This document shows, piece after piece, positions 15,107 through 22,278 of a stretch of 25,968 nt of DNA. How positions within the stretch are numbered: position 1 is the first letter of the stretch; each line of letters starts with the position of its first letter. Source of the stretch: an uncultured Clostridia bacterium (lineage in GTDB: Bacteria > Bacillota > Clostridia > Oscillospirales > Acutalibacteraceae); contig CALDOU010000079.1 of NCBI GenBank assembly GCA_937912175.1, positions 1 to 25,968 of the forward strand. Reading direction: 5' to 3'. Under the pieces are notes generated by a model that searched no databases, was not told the origin of the DNA, and saw nothing but the letters and a program-made list of their open reading frames with translations. The position numbers and the translations under genes are program-made.

Positions 15107-18106
15107 ATGAAGATCAAACAATATGTAAAGAAATCTTTGGCAACATTTGTTTCACTGCTGATGTGCATGGGAATAATATTACCTTCGTGTTTTGCAGAGG
15201 GTCAGAACCCCATTTATAACGGAATGGGGAATTATGTGTTGAAAATGACGTCCGACCCTTCCGCATCAAACCCAAGCGGTTTTGGAGATCCATCTTCCGA
15301 TGGTAGGGTTTGGGTTGATAAATCCGTTGACGCAAATAAAGACAATTTTAATGTTACTCTTTCCGCTTTAGCGCAAGAATATTCGTCCAATACAGGCGAA
15401 GTGGACCCCGAAACCGGTGAATTTGAACCCAGTAATACTGCCGCAGATGTTTTATTGATTTTGGATGTTACTTCCTCTATGACTAAAAACGACATGGAAA
15501 GGGAAGATAAAAATGGAGATATGAGGCGTATAGAAGGATTGGTTGAAGCAACCAATAAAGCTTTGCATACAATCTTTTCCGCAAATGAAAACAACAGAGT
15601 AATGGTATATGTCTATGGTAAAGAGTGTTATGAATTCATGCCGCTCGCTCATTATATAACTACTGAAGTGAAAGATAATGAACATGTATATATTAAACTT
15701 ACAAATCTTTCTGATAGTAATTTTACCGTTAAAACTTCCGATACTTTAGAAAAGCAAAATTCTGAAACCGGAAAATATGAAAGTTACAGTAAATCTCAAA
15801 GCAAAATACAGTGGACTTATACTCAAAAAGCTATGAAATTCGCTATGAAAGGCTTTATAGATGCAACCGACCCCAAATTTCCTCCAAAAGAATTTGTAAA
15901 ACCTTACGTCATGCTTTTGACTGATGGAGGCGGCACTGCGGCTAAGGATGTATGGTACAGCAGTGAATATGAAGGAGATGAGATAGTTGATGAATGGGAC
16001 ACTACAATAACGCCCGAGCCTCGAGCGGATTCCGTTAATAAAAACGCTTTAAATGTTTTGGCCGGTGCCTATATGAAAAAACAAGTGGATGATCATTATG
16101 AAGCATTAAATAATGCTATAGTAACTGCTAGCGGAAAATCTAAACCCGATACAAAAATTTGTTTTTACAGTATAGGTTTGGGCGGAGAAGTACAAAACAA
16201 ATTTCCTGCTGTGTTTTTAAACCCAAGAGAGGGGATTGGCGCCGTAGGAACGGCAAATTATACGGAAACAGATGTAGATAGCATTGGAGTTTTAGATAAA
16301 GACGACTCAGTAGCACCTTCCGACCCCAACAATTCATTGTATTATCCGTTAAGTGAAGCTTTACGGAAAGAAACCAAAGATGACGCCATAGATATTGCTA
16401 AGGCCATGTCTAGTTATATAGATAAAGCTCCAAGCGTGAGCGGAGGCCCGGATTATAGTGTGTACAAAAAATTGGAAAATTATTGTTTCCCTGATGAATA
16501 CCGTTCGTTTCTTGTTATGAGTGAGAAAAAATTGAATGAGGCATTTGCAAAACTTTCCGAGGATGTAAGTGATGCCACTAAAAATTCATCGTCACCTTTT
16601 GTACCATATGAAGGTGAACCTCTCGAAACAAATAAGCCCACATCTCTTTCCAGTTTTGTTACATTTATTGACAAGCTCGGTCAAGGAATGAAATTAGATG
16701 AAAGTGTTATTCCTAAAATTGTTTTAAATGGCGTTGAAATCGAAGGGCACTTGATAAATCCCGATTCTTTATCCGATAAAATGACTTGGGAGTGGGCGGA
16801 TAAAAATATATCTATGGATTATGATAAAAGTAATAATACTGTTACATGGAAAATACCGACCAATCAGTTACCTTTGTATAAAATTGTAAATGCCAAGAGT
16901 GAAGCGGGAGGCCGTGAATATCAATCCAGCGACCCGATTCGTCTGAAATACTGTGTTCAAAAGGAACAAACCAACCAAGTGGAAACACCGGTTTATACCA
17001 ATTCTTGGGTTGATGGAGTAATAGATAGTATAAAGAGTCTTTTTACCCCCGCTTTTAACAATCCATATTATTATAAAGGCGTTGTAGGTAGCACAACACC
17101 TGAACAAAAATTGCCCGATGCGGTAAAAAAAGAAGAAAACATTACAAAAACATCCGAAAACCTGGAATCCACTTCATCCGATAAAGAAGGAAACCTTACG
17201 GTGTGGCTTGGTAATAACGGTTCTATTTCACGTGTGGCAAGCTTGGAAAAGAGCGTTAATAAAAGTGAAATTCCAATGGGAAAGGAATCAACAGTTACCT
17301 ATACTTTAAAGGTTGAAAATATATCTGATGAGTCTTTGAAAAATATAGTTGTTAGAGATGTATCGACGCCTACACGTGAAAAAATTAATGTAAGACTTCC
17401 CGAAGGTGTAACATTAAAAGATGATAATATCTTTAAAATTTCAGAAATCCCTGCAAATTCGGTTTGTGAAATTTTTTATGATGTTGTTTTAGATCCGAGC
17501 AAACTTACTGATGATTATAAAAACACAGCAACAATAACCGAAGTGGATGGGCAAGGTGATTTGGCGGTATCTTCGGATAAAACCACTACTGATGTAATCG
17601 TTGTTGAAAGTTATATGGCTACCGTTAATGTATATTTAGACGATGTCCTGACAGATATGGATAAAATACCTGATGAGGATGATAAATTATACCTAAAAGT
17701 CGGTGACTCATATCAAGAATTAGTTAAAGTCGGTACGGGAACTTATATATGTGAGAATTTAATGCCGGATATTTATGAGATTTATATTGGCGACGGAGAA
17801 GGTAATTACAAAAACACCAATGTTTCAGTGGACTTAAGAAACGGTGATGGATTTGCCGAGTTAAGGTACTATACCCCCAAGCCTGATCCTAAACCTGATC
17901 CCAAGCCCGATCCCAAACCCGATCCAGATCCAGATCCCGATCCCGAACCCGAACCATATATTACGGAAATTGATGATGTTGATGATTTGTTACCAATTTT
18001 GACCGGAGATTCAAATTATAAAATGATTTATTATATTAGCGGTATATTGCTTATTTCCGCCATAGGTTTTATTTTAATAAAACGGCATGAAAAAACGAAA
18101 AAATAA
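15107..18106 (+). CDS. Large secreted vWA-domain surface protein with DUF11-like domain and C-terminal anchor
   Basis: 999 residues from the ATG at 15107, chosen because a strong GGGAGGA lies 10 nt upstream and a classic signal peptide follows (MKIKQYVKKSLATFVSLLMC..., likely cut after Ala30 in SCFA-EG). An N-terminal 'GRVWVDKSV' motif, common in Gram-positive vWA surface proteins, precedes the vWA domain (about 113-400) with MIDAS DVTSS (120-124, Thr for the usual Ser) and LLTDGGG. A DUF11-like conserved-repeat region (about 713-840) begins SLEKSVNKSEIPMGKESTVTYTL. A Pro-Asp/Lys spacer (924-950), LPILTGD (962-968), a membrane helix and KRHEKTKK complete a near-sortase-type anchor, one residue longer than LPxTG. 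No sortase or pilin gene is adjacent. Probable adhesin-like role. Confidence 0.85.
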   Translation: MKIKQYVKKSLATFVSLLMCMGIILPSCFAEGQNPIYNGMGNYVLKMTSDPSASNPSGFGDPSSDGRVWVDKSVDANKDNFNVTLSALAQEYSSNTGEVDPETGEFEPSNTAADVLLILDVTSSMTKNDMEREDKNGDMRRIEGLVEATNKALHTIFSANENNRVMVYVYGKECYEFMPLAHYITTEVKDNEHVYIKLTNLSDSNFTVKTSDTLEKQNSETGKYESYSKSQSKIQWTYTQKAMKFAMKGFIDATDPKFPPKEFVKPYVMLLTDGGGTAAKDVWYSSEYEGDEIVDEWDTTITPEPRADSVNKNALNVLAGAYMKKQVDDHYEALNNAIVTASGKSKPDTKICFYSIGLGGEVQNKFPAVFLNPREGIGAVGTANYTETDVDSIGVLDKDDSVAPSDPNNSLYYPLSEALRKETKDDAIDIAKAMSSYIDKAPSVSGGPDYSVYKKLENYCFPDEYRSFLVMSEKKLNEAFAKLSEDVSDATKNSSSPFVPYEGEPLETNKPTSLSSFVTFIDKLGQGMKLDESVIPKIVLNGVEIEGHLINPDSLSDKMTWEWADKNISMDYDKSNNTVTWKIPTNQLPLYKIVNAKSEAGGREYQSSDPIRLKYCVQKEQTNQVETPVYTNSWVDGVIDSIKSLFTPAFNNPYYYKGVVGSTTPEQKLPDAVKKEENITKTSENLESTSSDKEGNLTVWLGNNGSISRVASLEKSVNKSEIPMGKESTVTYTLKVENISDESLKNIVVRDVSTPTREKINVRLPEGVTLKDDNIFKISEIPANSVCEIFYDVVLDPSKLTDDYKNTATITEVDGQGDLAVSSDKTTTDVIVVESYMATVNVYLDDVLTDMDKIPDEDDKLYLKVGDSYQELVKVGTGTYICENLMPDIYEIYIGDGEGNYKNTNVSVDLRNGDGFAELRYYTPKPDPKPDPKPDPKPDPDPDPDPEPEPYITEIDDVDDLLPILTGDSNYKMIYYISGILLISAIGFILIKRHEKTKK
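17876..17956 (+). repeat. Coding tandem repeat, Pro-Asp/Lys spacer
   Basis: Repeated CCNGATCCNAAR-type 12-bp units encoding Pro-Lys-Pro-Asp, then Pro-Asp and Pro-Glu dipeptides. It forms the extended wall-spanning stalk just before the anchor of the vWA protein. Such tracts vary in copy number between strains. Confidence 0.85.
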
Positions 18107-18117
18107 AAATACTCAAA

Positions 18118-18140
18118 AAGCTCCCATGACTTGGGAGCTT
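18118..18140 (+). terminator. Terminator of the vWA gene
   Basis: Perfect 9-bp stem AAGCTCCCA / TGGGAGCTT, 5-nt loop, followed by AATTTAT, 11 nt after the stop. Confidence 0.75.
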
Positions 18141-18204
18141 AATTTATATCAAAACGCTTTCGAACGGTTTAAAAATGTAATTTAAATAAAAAGTCATTAT
18201 ATTA

Positions 18205-18240
18205 TTGACAAACTTCAAACCTTATGATAATCTATATAAT
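18205..18240 (+). promoter_or_regulatory. Promoter region of tRNA-Leu
   Basis: Perfect TTGACA at 18205-18210. Possible -10 boxes are GATAAT (15-bp spacing), TAATCT (17-bp) and TATAAT at 18235-18240 (24-bp), so the exact -10 is undecided. It lies 20-50 bp before the tRNA. Confidence 0.5.
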
Positions 18241-18260
18241 GTTGTGATTAAAACAAGTAA

Positions 18261-18345
18261 GCGGTCATGCTGGAATCGGCAGACAGGCATGTTTGAGGGG
18301 CATGTGTCGCAAGACGTGCGGGTTCAAGTCCCGCTGACCGCACCA
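18261..18345 (+). tRNA. tRNA-Leu (anticodon GAG)
   Basis: 85 nt including an encoded CCA. The acceptor GCGGTCA pairs with TGACCGC. The anticodon stem CATGT/GCATG encloses TTGAGGG with anticodon GAG at 18295-18297, reading CUC and CUU. There is a long variable arm (GTC gcaa GAC) as in type II tRNAs, and a GGTTCAAGTCC T-loop. It stands alone, with its own promoter region and a terminator 31 nt downstream. Leu identity fits the A73 discriminator at 18342. Confidence 0.95.
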
Positions 18346-18376
18346 GTTTGTTGTATATATTGAAAATGTAAATATT

Positions 18377-18403
18377 ATTCCCACCGATATTTTCGGTGGG
18401 AAT
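18377..18403 (+). terminator. Terminator after tRNA-Leu
   Basis: Perfect 11-bp stem ATTCCCACCGA / TCGGTGGGAAT with a 5-nt loop, 31 nt after the tRNA. The following TTCGTATAT is only partly T-rich. Confidence 0.75.
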
Positions 18404-18438
18404 TTCGTATATAAATTAAATTTTTTATATAAAAATAC

Positions 18439-18467
18439 TTGACATTATATATATATATATATATAAT
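18439..18467 (+). promoter_or_regulatory. Perfect sigma-A promoter with TA-repeat spacer
   Basis: TTGACA at 18439-18444, exactly 17 bp, TATAAT at 18462-18467: both hexamers and spacing are consensus. All but one base of the spacer, and the first four bases of the -10, belong to a TA repeat. Predicted start of transcription is about 18474, 45 nt before the ATG of the RelA/SpoT-like gene. A second TTGACA (18467-18472) overlaps the -10 but has no good -10 of its own. Confidence 0.85.
18446..18465 (+). repeat. TA dinucleotide tract (10 units) between -35 and -10
   Basis: Twenty uninterrupted bases of alternating T and A from 18446 to 18465. Gain or loss of one unit by replication slippage would change the promoter spacer from 17 to 19 or 15 bp, expected to cut promoter strength sharply. 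The window is a single sequence, so length variation itself is not seen. Confidence 0.9.
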
Positions 18468-18473
18468 TGACAC

Positions 18474-18487
18474 AAACCGAAAGGTTT
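18474..18487 (+). other. Small GNRA-loop stem at the mRNA 5' end
   Basis: AAACC-GAAA-GGTTT, a 5-bp stem closed by a GAAA tetraloop, begins at the predicted transcript start. Such 5' hairpins can stabilise mRNA; its role here is inference. Confidence 0.4.
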
Positions 18488-18518
18488 AATCTATATTTTG
18501 ATTTAGGTTGGTGATTTT

Positions 18519-19568
18519 ATGATTAATTCAGAACAAATTTTAGCGTATTATAAAAGGCAAGGAGGGAAGCAAGAATTAAAAAAGATATTATCAGAGTTTG
18601 AAGACAGCTATAAGAAAGAAGTTGACTTTTTAAAAAAAGCTGTTGCCGATAAAAACGCGTTGATTGCTTTTACGCAAAATACTGATTTTGAAAAATACAT
18701 TTCAGCAATGACCAGTGAAGACAAATTTAAAATAAGTCTTAAAGAAAATTTGAATGATATTGACGGTAGAATAAAATATCTAATAGAATTATTTGATGCA
18801 TTACAAAAAATTTATATGGATGCAAAAGATAAAGAAAATAAAAAGGGTAAATTGTTAAAAATGGTTGTAGCAAGACTACTGCATTTATGTATAGAAAAAA
18901 GAAAATATATTTTAGAAGAAGTTAAAAAGCAAAGAATGGCGGGTGATACATTAGAGGTATTACATGAAAATTTTGGAAGAGTAGAACCGTTAATACGTAA
19001 TGATTTTGAAAAAGCATTAGGAAAAAATATGGATAAAAGCGGATATCCGTTCAGTATTAAAAGCAGCGACTCAATTCGCTCAAAAATAGCAATGGCACAA
19101 AGAAATTTCTTTAGAGATAAGGGGTATAGCGACCTAGAAGCTTGTAAAAGGTGTGTTATAGATGCTATTAGATATACAGCTCTTTACTCACTCGAGGTGT
19201 ATGTTCAAGGATATAAGGATGCAATATCAAAATTAGATAAGGAAGGCTATAAATTAATTAGATGTAAAAATTTTTGGAAAGAACCCGGAGCATATAACGG
19301 TATAAATTGTTTGTTTTTAACACCTTATGGGTATTTTGTTGAAGTTCAGTTTCATACAAATGAAAGTAAACAATTAAATTTAGATACACACAAATTGTAT
19401 GAAGAGCAAAGAGATGTGCGGACAAGCGAGAAACGCAAACAGGAAATAGCTGAGCAAATGCAAAAATTGGCAGAAAGTAGTACACCCGAAAAAAGCGTGT
19501 TAGAGTTAATCAAAAAAATCAATAGTTTTGAACTGTCAGAAATAGTTTGGAGTTTGCCACCATCGTAG
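18519..19568 (+). CDS. RelA/SpoT-fold nucleotidyltransferase-like protein, toxin-type
   Basis: 349 residues; ribosome site AGGTTGGTG. The N-terminal half (about 1-170) is helical and Lys-rich, not recognised, without signal peptide or membrane segment. The C-terminal half carries the signature of the RelA/SpoT-like domain found in polymorphic and phage-linked toxins. It shows IRSKIAM (186-192), DAIRYT (215-220, cf. DxxGxR of synthetases), KNFWKEPGAYNGIN (250-263, cf. the K-NGY segment), FVEVQFHT (273-280, with Glu275 aligned to the catalytic Glu of VEIQIRT) and THKLYEEQR (290-298). No HD hydrolase, TGS or ACT domain, so it is not a housekeeping Rel. Known relatives pyrophosphorylate ATP/GTP or tRNA. 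No antitoxin-like small ORF is adjacent. A phase-variable promoter is likely. Confidence 0.75.
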   Translation: MINSEQILAYYKRQGGKQELKKILSEFEDSYKKEVDFLKKAVADKNALIAFTQNTDFEKYISAMTSEDKFKISLKENLNDIDGRIKYLIELFDALQKIYMDAKDKENKKGKLLKMVVARLLHLCIEKRKYILEEVKKQRMAGDTLEVLHENFGRVEPLIRNDFEKALGKNMDKSGYPFSIKSSDSIRSKIAMAQRNFFRDKGYSDLEACKRCVIDAIRYTALYSLEVYVQGYKDAISKLDKEGYKLIRCKNFWKEPGAYNGINCLFLTPYGYFVEVQFHTNESKQLNLDTHKLYEEQRDVRTSEKRKQEIAEQMQKLAESSTPEKSVLELIKKINSFELSEIVWSLPPS

Positions 19569-19612
19569 TGTCCTGTTTATATAGAAAGTTTAAAAGATTA
19601 ATAATGGTTTTT

Positions 19613-19637
19613 GGAGCAGATATAGATTATCTGCTCC
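19613..19637 (+). terminator. Terminator of the RelA/SpoT-like gene
   Basis: Perfect 10-bp stem GGAGCAGATA / TATCTGCTCC, 5-nt loop, followed by TTTGGTTG, 44 nt after the stop. It may also serve the convergent DUF421 gene. Confidence 0.75.
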
Positions 19638-19681
19638 TTTGGTTGTATATAAATGATTTTAAATTTTATCATATGCAAAAA

Positions 19682-20392
19682 TCATATAATGGTTTTGGGA
19701 TTGGGACTACTGCTCTTTTTGTAAACGGAAATTTTTTGATTATTGTCTAATGAAGCGAGTAATACATCTGATATATCTGTAATGTTTAAATTTTCAAGTT
19801 GTTTTTTTAACCACTTTTTATCTTTTTGTAGGTTTTTTAAAACGTCTTCCATTATAGTTCCATCAATTATCAGGTTTGCACACAGACCTTTATATTGAGT
19901 GGGTAACCCCATGCCTTGGGGAGTAAGAGGCAAATGTGGCGGTTTTAGTTGTACGCTGACTTGACCGTTTGTTTCAAGTATTGCAAACTCAACTTCTGAT
20001 ATGTTAAATGCATTTTTTAGCCTGCATTCTTCGAGCAGTTCACTTACGTTGATGCGTGTTTTTCGCAAGTTGTTTTCAATTATTTTTCCGTTTTGAATTA
20101 AAATAGTGGGCGCCCCGTTAAGAAGTTTTCTGGCTTTATGACTTTTGAGACTGATTTGAGCCAAAATAATGGGGAATAGACCGTAGATTATCATTGCGGT
20201 TAAAAATTCAGGAAAATCAATATCCATATCCACTGCAAAAGAAGCAGCAATGGAACCTATGGATATTCCTGCAACATAATGGAAAAAGCTTAATTGAGAT
20301 ACTTGTTTTTTTCCGGAGGCACGAGTAAAAATAAATAAAATTATAATTGAAACCAATGAGTGCACGATAGCTTTTATTATGGTTTCCGACAT
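19682..20392 (-). CDS. DUF421 (YetF/YcaP-type) membrane protein
   Basis: 236 residues. Three hydrophobic segments in the first ~80 residues enclose FTRASGKKQVSQLSFFHYVAGISIGSIAA, a hallmark of the DUF421 family. The soluble C-terminal region has GAPTILIQNGKI and NISEVEFAILETNGQVSV, also typical. B. subtilis homologues (YetF, YkjA, YdfS-type) are present in spore membranes in some cases, but a biochemical function is not firmly assigned here. Ribosome site AAGGATGTGA. It lies 69 nt downstream of sigK in the same direction and could be co-transcribed with it. Confidence 0.88.
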   Translation of the reverse strand: MSETIIKAIVHSLVSIIILFIFTRASGKKQVSQLSFFHYVAGISIGSIAASFAVDMDIDFPEFLTAMIIYGLFPIILAQISLKSHKARKLLNGAPTILIQNGKIIENNLRKTRINVSELLEECRLKNAFNISEVEFAILETNGQVSVQLKPPHLPLTPQGMGLPTQYKGLCANLIIDGTIMEDVLKNLQKDKKWLKKQLENLNITDISDVLLASLDNNQKISVYKKSSSPNPKTII

Positions 20393-20461
20393 GTATAATT
20401 CACATCCTTTAATATTATAAATTTTTAAATATATTATTGGACGTATTTTTATAATTATACT

Positions 20462-21151
20462 TTATTTGTTGTCAAAATTATTTTTTAAAATTTCCAATGC
20501 TCTTTTTTCTATTCTGGAAACGTAAGATCTGGATATATTTAACCTTTTTGCTATTTCCCGCTGTGGCAGAGGAGGTTCTCCGCATAATCCGTATCTTAAG
20601 CATATGATTATTTTTTCTCTTGGATTTAAAAATTCGTTTATATAGTTATTTAGTTTTTGAACGTTGATTTTAGTGTCTATTTGTTCTGCTATGGAATCAT
20701 CTGTTGAAATGGTATCCATTAACGTTAAAACATTTCCGTTTTTGTCTGTTTCTATTGGTTCGTTTATTGAAATGTTCATAAGATTTTTTTTGGAGTTTCT
20801 GAAATACATTAATATTTCATTTTCGATACATCGCGAAGCATAACTTGAAAGACGGATACCTTTTTCGGGATTAAAAGTATTTATAGCTTTTATAAGTCCG
20901 ATGGTGCCGATGGAAATTAAATCGTCCGGGTCATTTTTGCTAAGATAATATTTTTTTGCAATATGTGCAACTAATCTTAAATTGTGTTTGATAAGTTTTT
21001 TTTTGGCATCTGGATTTTTTTGTTTTAATAAGTTAATGTAGTTTTGCTCTTCTTTTTTTGAAAGAGGTTTTGGAAAAGAATTCGGAATAATAGCATGAAG
21101 AATTATAAAAGGAATAGAAGAAAAAATTTTAATTAATTCGGTTAACCACAT
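20462..21151 (-). CDS. sigK: RNA polymerase sporulation sigma factor, pro-sigma-K
   Basis: 229 residues from the ATG at 21151, chosen because GGGTGAT sits 6 nt upstream; a GTG at 21166 would overlap that site. The hydrophobic N-terminus (WLTELIKIFSSIPFIILHAI, about 2-21) is the membrane-tethering pro-sequence removed by the SpoIVFB protease. FPKPLSKKEE and HNLRLVAHIAKKY match sigma-K better than sigma-E. Region 2 (DLISIGTIGLIKAI, RLSSYASRCIENEILM) and region 4 (PQREIAKRLNISRSYVSRIEKRA) are complete. It directs late mother-cell transcription. The gene is uninterrupted: no skin-type element. Confidence 0.92.
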   Translation of the reverse strand: MWLTELIKIFSSIPFIILHAIIPNSFPKPLSKKEEQNYINLLKQKNPDAKKKLIKHNLRLVAHIAKKYYLSKNDPDDLISIGTIGLIKAINTFNPEKGIRLSSYASRCIENEILMYFRNSKKNLMNISINEPIETDKNGNVLTLMDTISTDDSIAEQIDTKINVQKLNNYINEFLNPREKIIICLRYGLCGEPPLPQREIAKRLNISRSYVSRIEKRALEILKNNFDNK

Positions 21152-21152
21152 G

Positions 21153-21198
21153 AAAAAATCACCCACAAATAGTTGATACTACAACTTATGTGAGTGAT
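21153..21198 (-). promoter_or_regulatory. Terminator-like hairpin that includes the sigK ribosome-binding site
   Basis: On the minus strand ATCACTCACA pairs with TGTGGGTGAT (10 bp, one G-T), plus an inner 5-bp AGTTG/CAACT stem, followed by six T (21158-21153) and the sigK ATG at 21151. The GGGTGAT that pairs with 16S rRNA lies in the outer stem. It may be the terminator of the upstream gene, a translational lock on sigK, or an attenuator. Confidence 0.65.
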
Positions 21199-21255
21199 CC
21201 TTGTCTTTATAACATCAGTTAAAATATATAATGATGATTTAAAGATTTAATAAAA

Positions 21256-22188
21256 TTATTTTTTAGTAATATATGGCAAAATTATTTTTTGACGTATTTG
21301 GTCTTTAATACCGTCATCTGTGATAAGAGCGTATAAGTTAATAAGTATTTGATTGGTACGTGAGTCTGATTTTGGTAACGGGGGATATTTATCAGTATAT
21401 TGACTCGCGGGTAAAATAGGTTTCCAATTTCTGTTTCTAAAAAAACATTTTTTTATAGTTTCAAAAGAGCATTGTGATAAATCACCTTTTTTTCGTGAAA
21501 CAATAGAGATTAATTCTTTAATAGCGGAAGACAGGAATATTGATTCATTGCTTTTTAATTTTTCTTTTTTTTCTTTTGTGGTGGTGTCTATAAATTTGAC
21601 CCATTCTTGACAGTGTTTAAGAAGTTTTTTGCGTTTTGATTCTTGTTTTGCTTTAATTTCATTTTTGATTTTTTCGGTATATATTTTTGCAAGTTTTTCA
21701 ATTCCGACTACAATTTTTGCTTTTTCACCCAATAAAAAAGTTTTCTCACATCTATACCAGTTGAAAATACATTGAGTAATATCTTTTAAACTTAATTTTG
21801 GGTTTTGGGTAATAGAAGAGATGAATTTTTCGAATTCCGAAACACGATTATATCGTAAACGTTCCTCTAAAGTGGTTGATTCAAATTTTATATCATGAAG
21901 ATAAGCAAGAAGATAATTACGGTGATAAGAAAATTCACTTATGACTATATTGGATATGGTAGCATAAATATTAGGAATTTTATTGGATTTTTTATCTTTA
22001 TAATATTTTTTATTAGTTTCATCGTCATTATATCTAACGCTATCCTCATATAACAAATTGTTATCGCTGTTGAATTTATCTATGAGTAGGTTAATATCTT
22101 TTATTACTTTTTTCTTTTCTAATGGATGAACCCCTTTGTATTTTATATCGGTTACATGTTCAACACCCGGAAAATATGACATTGGCAT
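21256..22188 (-). CDS. Unknown Lys-rich cytoplasmic protein
   Basis: 310 residues, strongly basic, no signal peptide, membrane segment or recognised motif. The N-terminus reads MPMSYFPGVEHVTDIKYKG. A probable long helix or coiled coil lies at about 165-215 (EKLAKIYTEKIKNEIKAKQE). The C-terminal end has a Trp/Pro-rich stretch (NRNWKPILPASQYTDKYPPL). A ribosome site AAGGTAAG lies 7 nt before the ATG. It is interposed between tgt and sigK, with its own promoter (22262-22236) and a terminator-like hairpin after it, so it looks like an independent insert between housekeeping genes. Its general character, though not its sequence, is like the 12147 product. Confidence 0.7.
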   Translation of the reverse strand: MPMSYFPGVEHVTDIKYKGVHPLEKKKVIKDINLLIDKFNSDNNLLYEDSVRYNDDETNKKYYKDKKSNKIPNIYATISNIVISEFSYHRNYLLAYLHDIKFESTTLEERLRYNRVSEFEKFISSITQNPKLSLKDITQCIFNWYRCEKTFLLGEKAKIVVGIEKLAKIYTEKIKNEIKAKQESKRKKLLKHCQEWVKFIDTTTKEKKEKLKSNESIFLSSAIKELISIVSRKKGDLSQCSFETIKKCFFRNRNWKPILPASQYTDKYPPLPKSDSRTNQILINLYALITDDGIKDQIRQKIILPYITKK

Positions 22189-22235
22189 AAGACTTACCTT
22201 CTTTCTTAATATTTAATATATAATAAATTATAAAT

Positions 22236-22262
22236 ATTATACAAACTGTATTATTGTGTCAA
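22236..22262 (-). promoter_or_regulatory. Promoter of the 21256-22188 gene
   Basis: On the minus strand, perfect TTGACA (22262-22257) and perfect TATAAT (22241-22236) with a short 15-bp spacer. An alternative -10 TAATAT gives 17 bp. It lies 17 nt beyond the stop of tgt. Confidence 0.6.
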
Positions 22263-22278
22263 ATCATTTTTTGAAAAT

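Noticed and set aside
15232..15685. Minus-strand frames inside the vWA gene
   Set aside because: They overlap a well-supported secreted protein and show no start signals or motifs.
17876..17956. CRISPR-like or mobile repeat array
   Set aside because: The repeats are in frame, have no spacers and encode a Pro-Asp/Lys stalk.
18467..18496. Second promoter from the TTGACA at 18467
   Set aside because: The only -10 at suitable spacing is poor, and this TTGACA overlaps the first promoter's -10.
20462..21151. Sigma-E instead of sigma-K
   Set aside because: The FPKPLS and HNLRLVAHIAKKY segments and the TQREIA-like region 4 fit sigma-K better, and no spoIIGA lies upstream.
20462..21151. A skin-type element interrupting sigK
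   Set aside because: The reading frame is continuous through regions 2 to 4; no recombinase gene or split.
21167..21255. A mother-cell sigma-E promoter for sigK
   Set aside because: A CATAAGTT with a TATAAA upstream was considered, but the match is weak and lies inside the hairpin.
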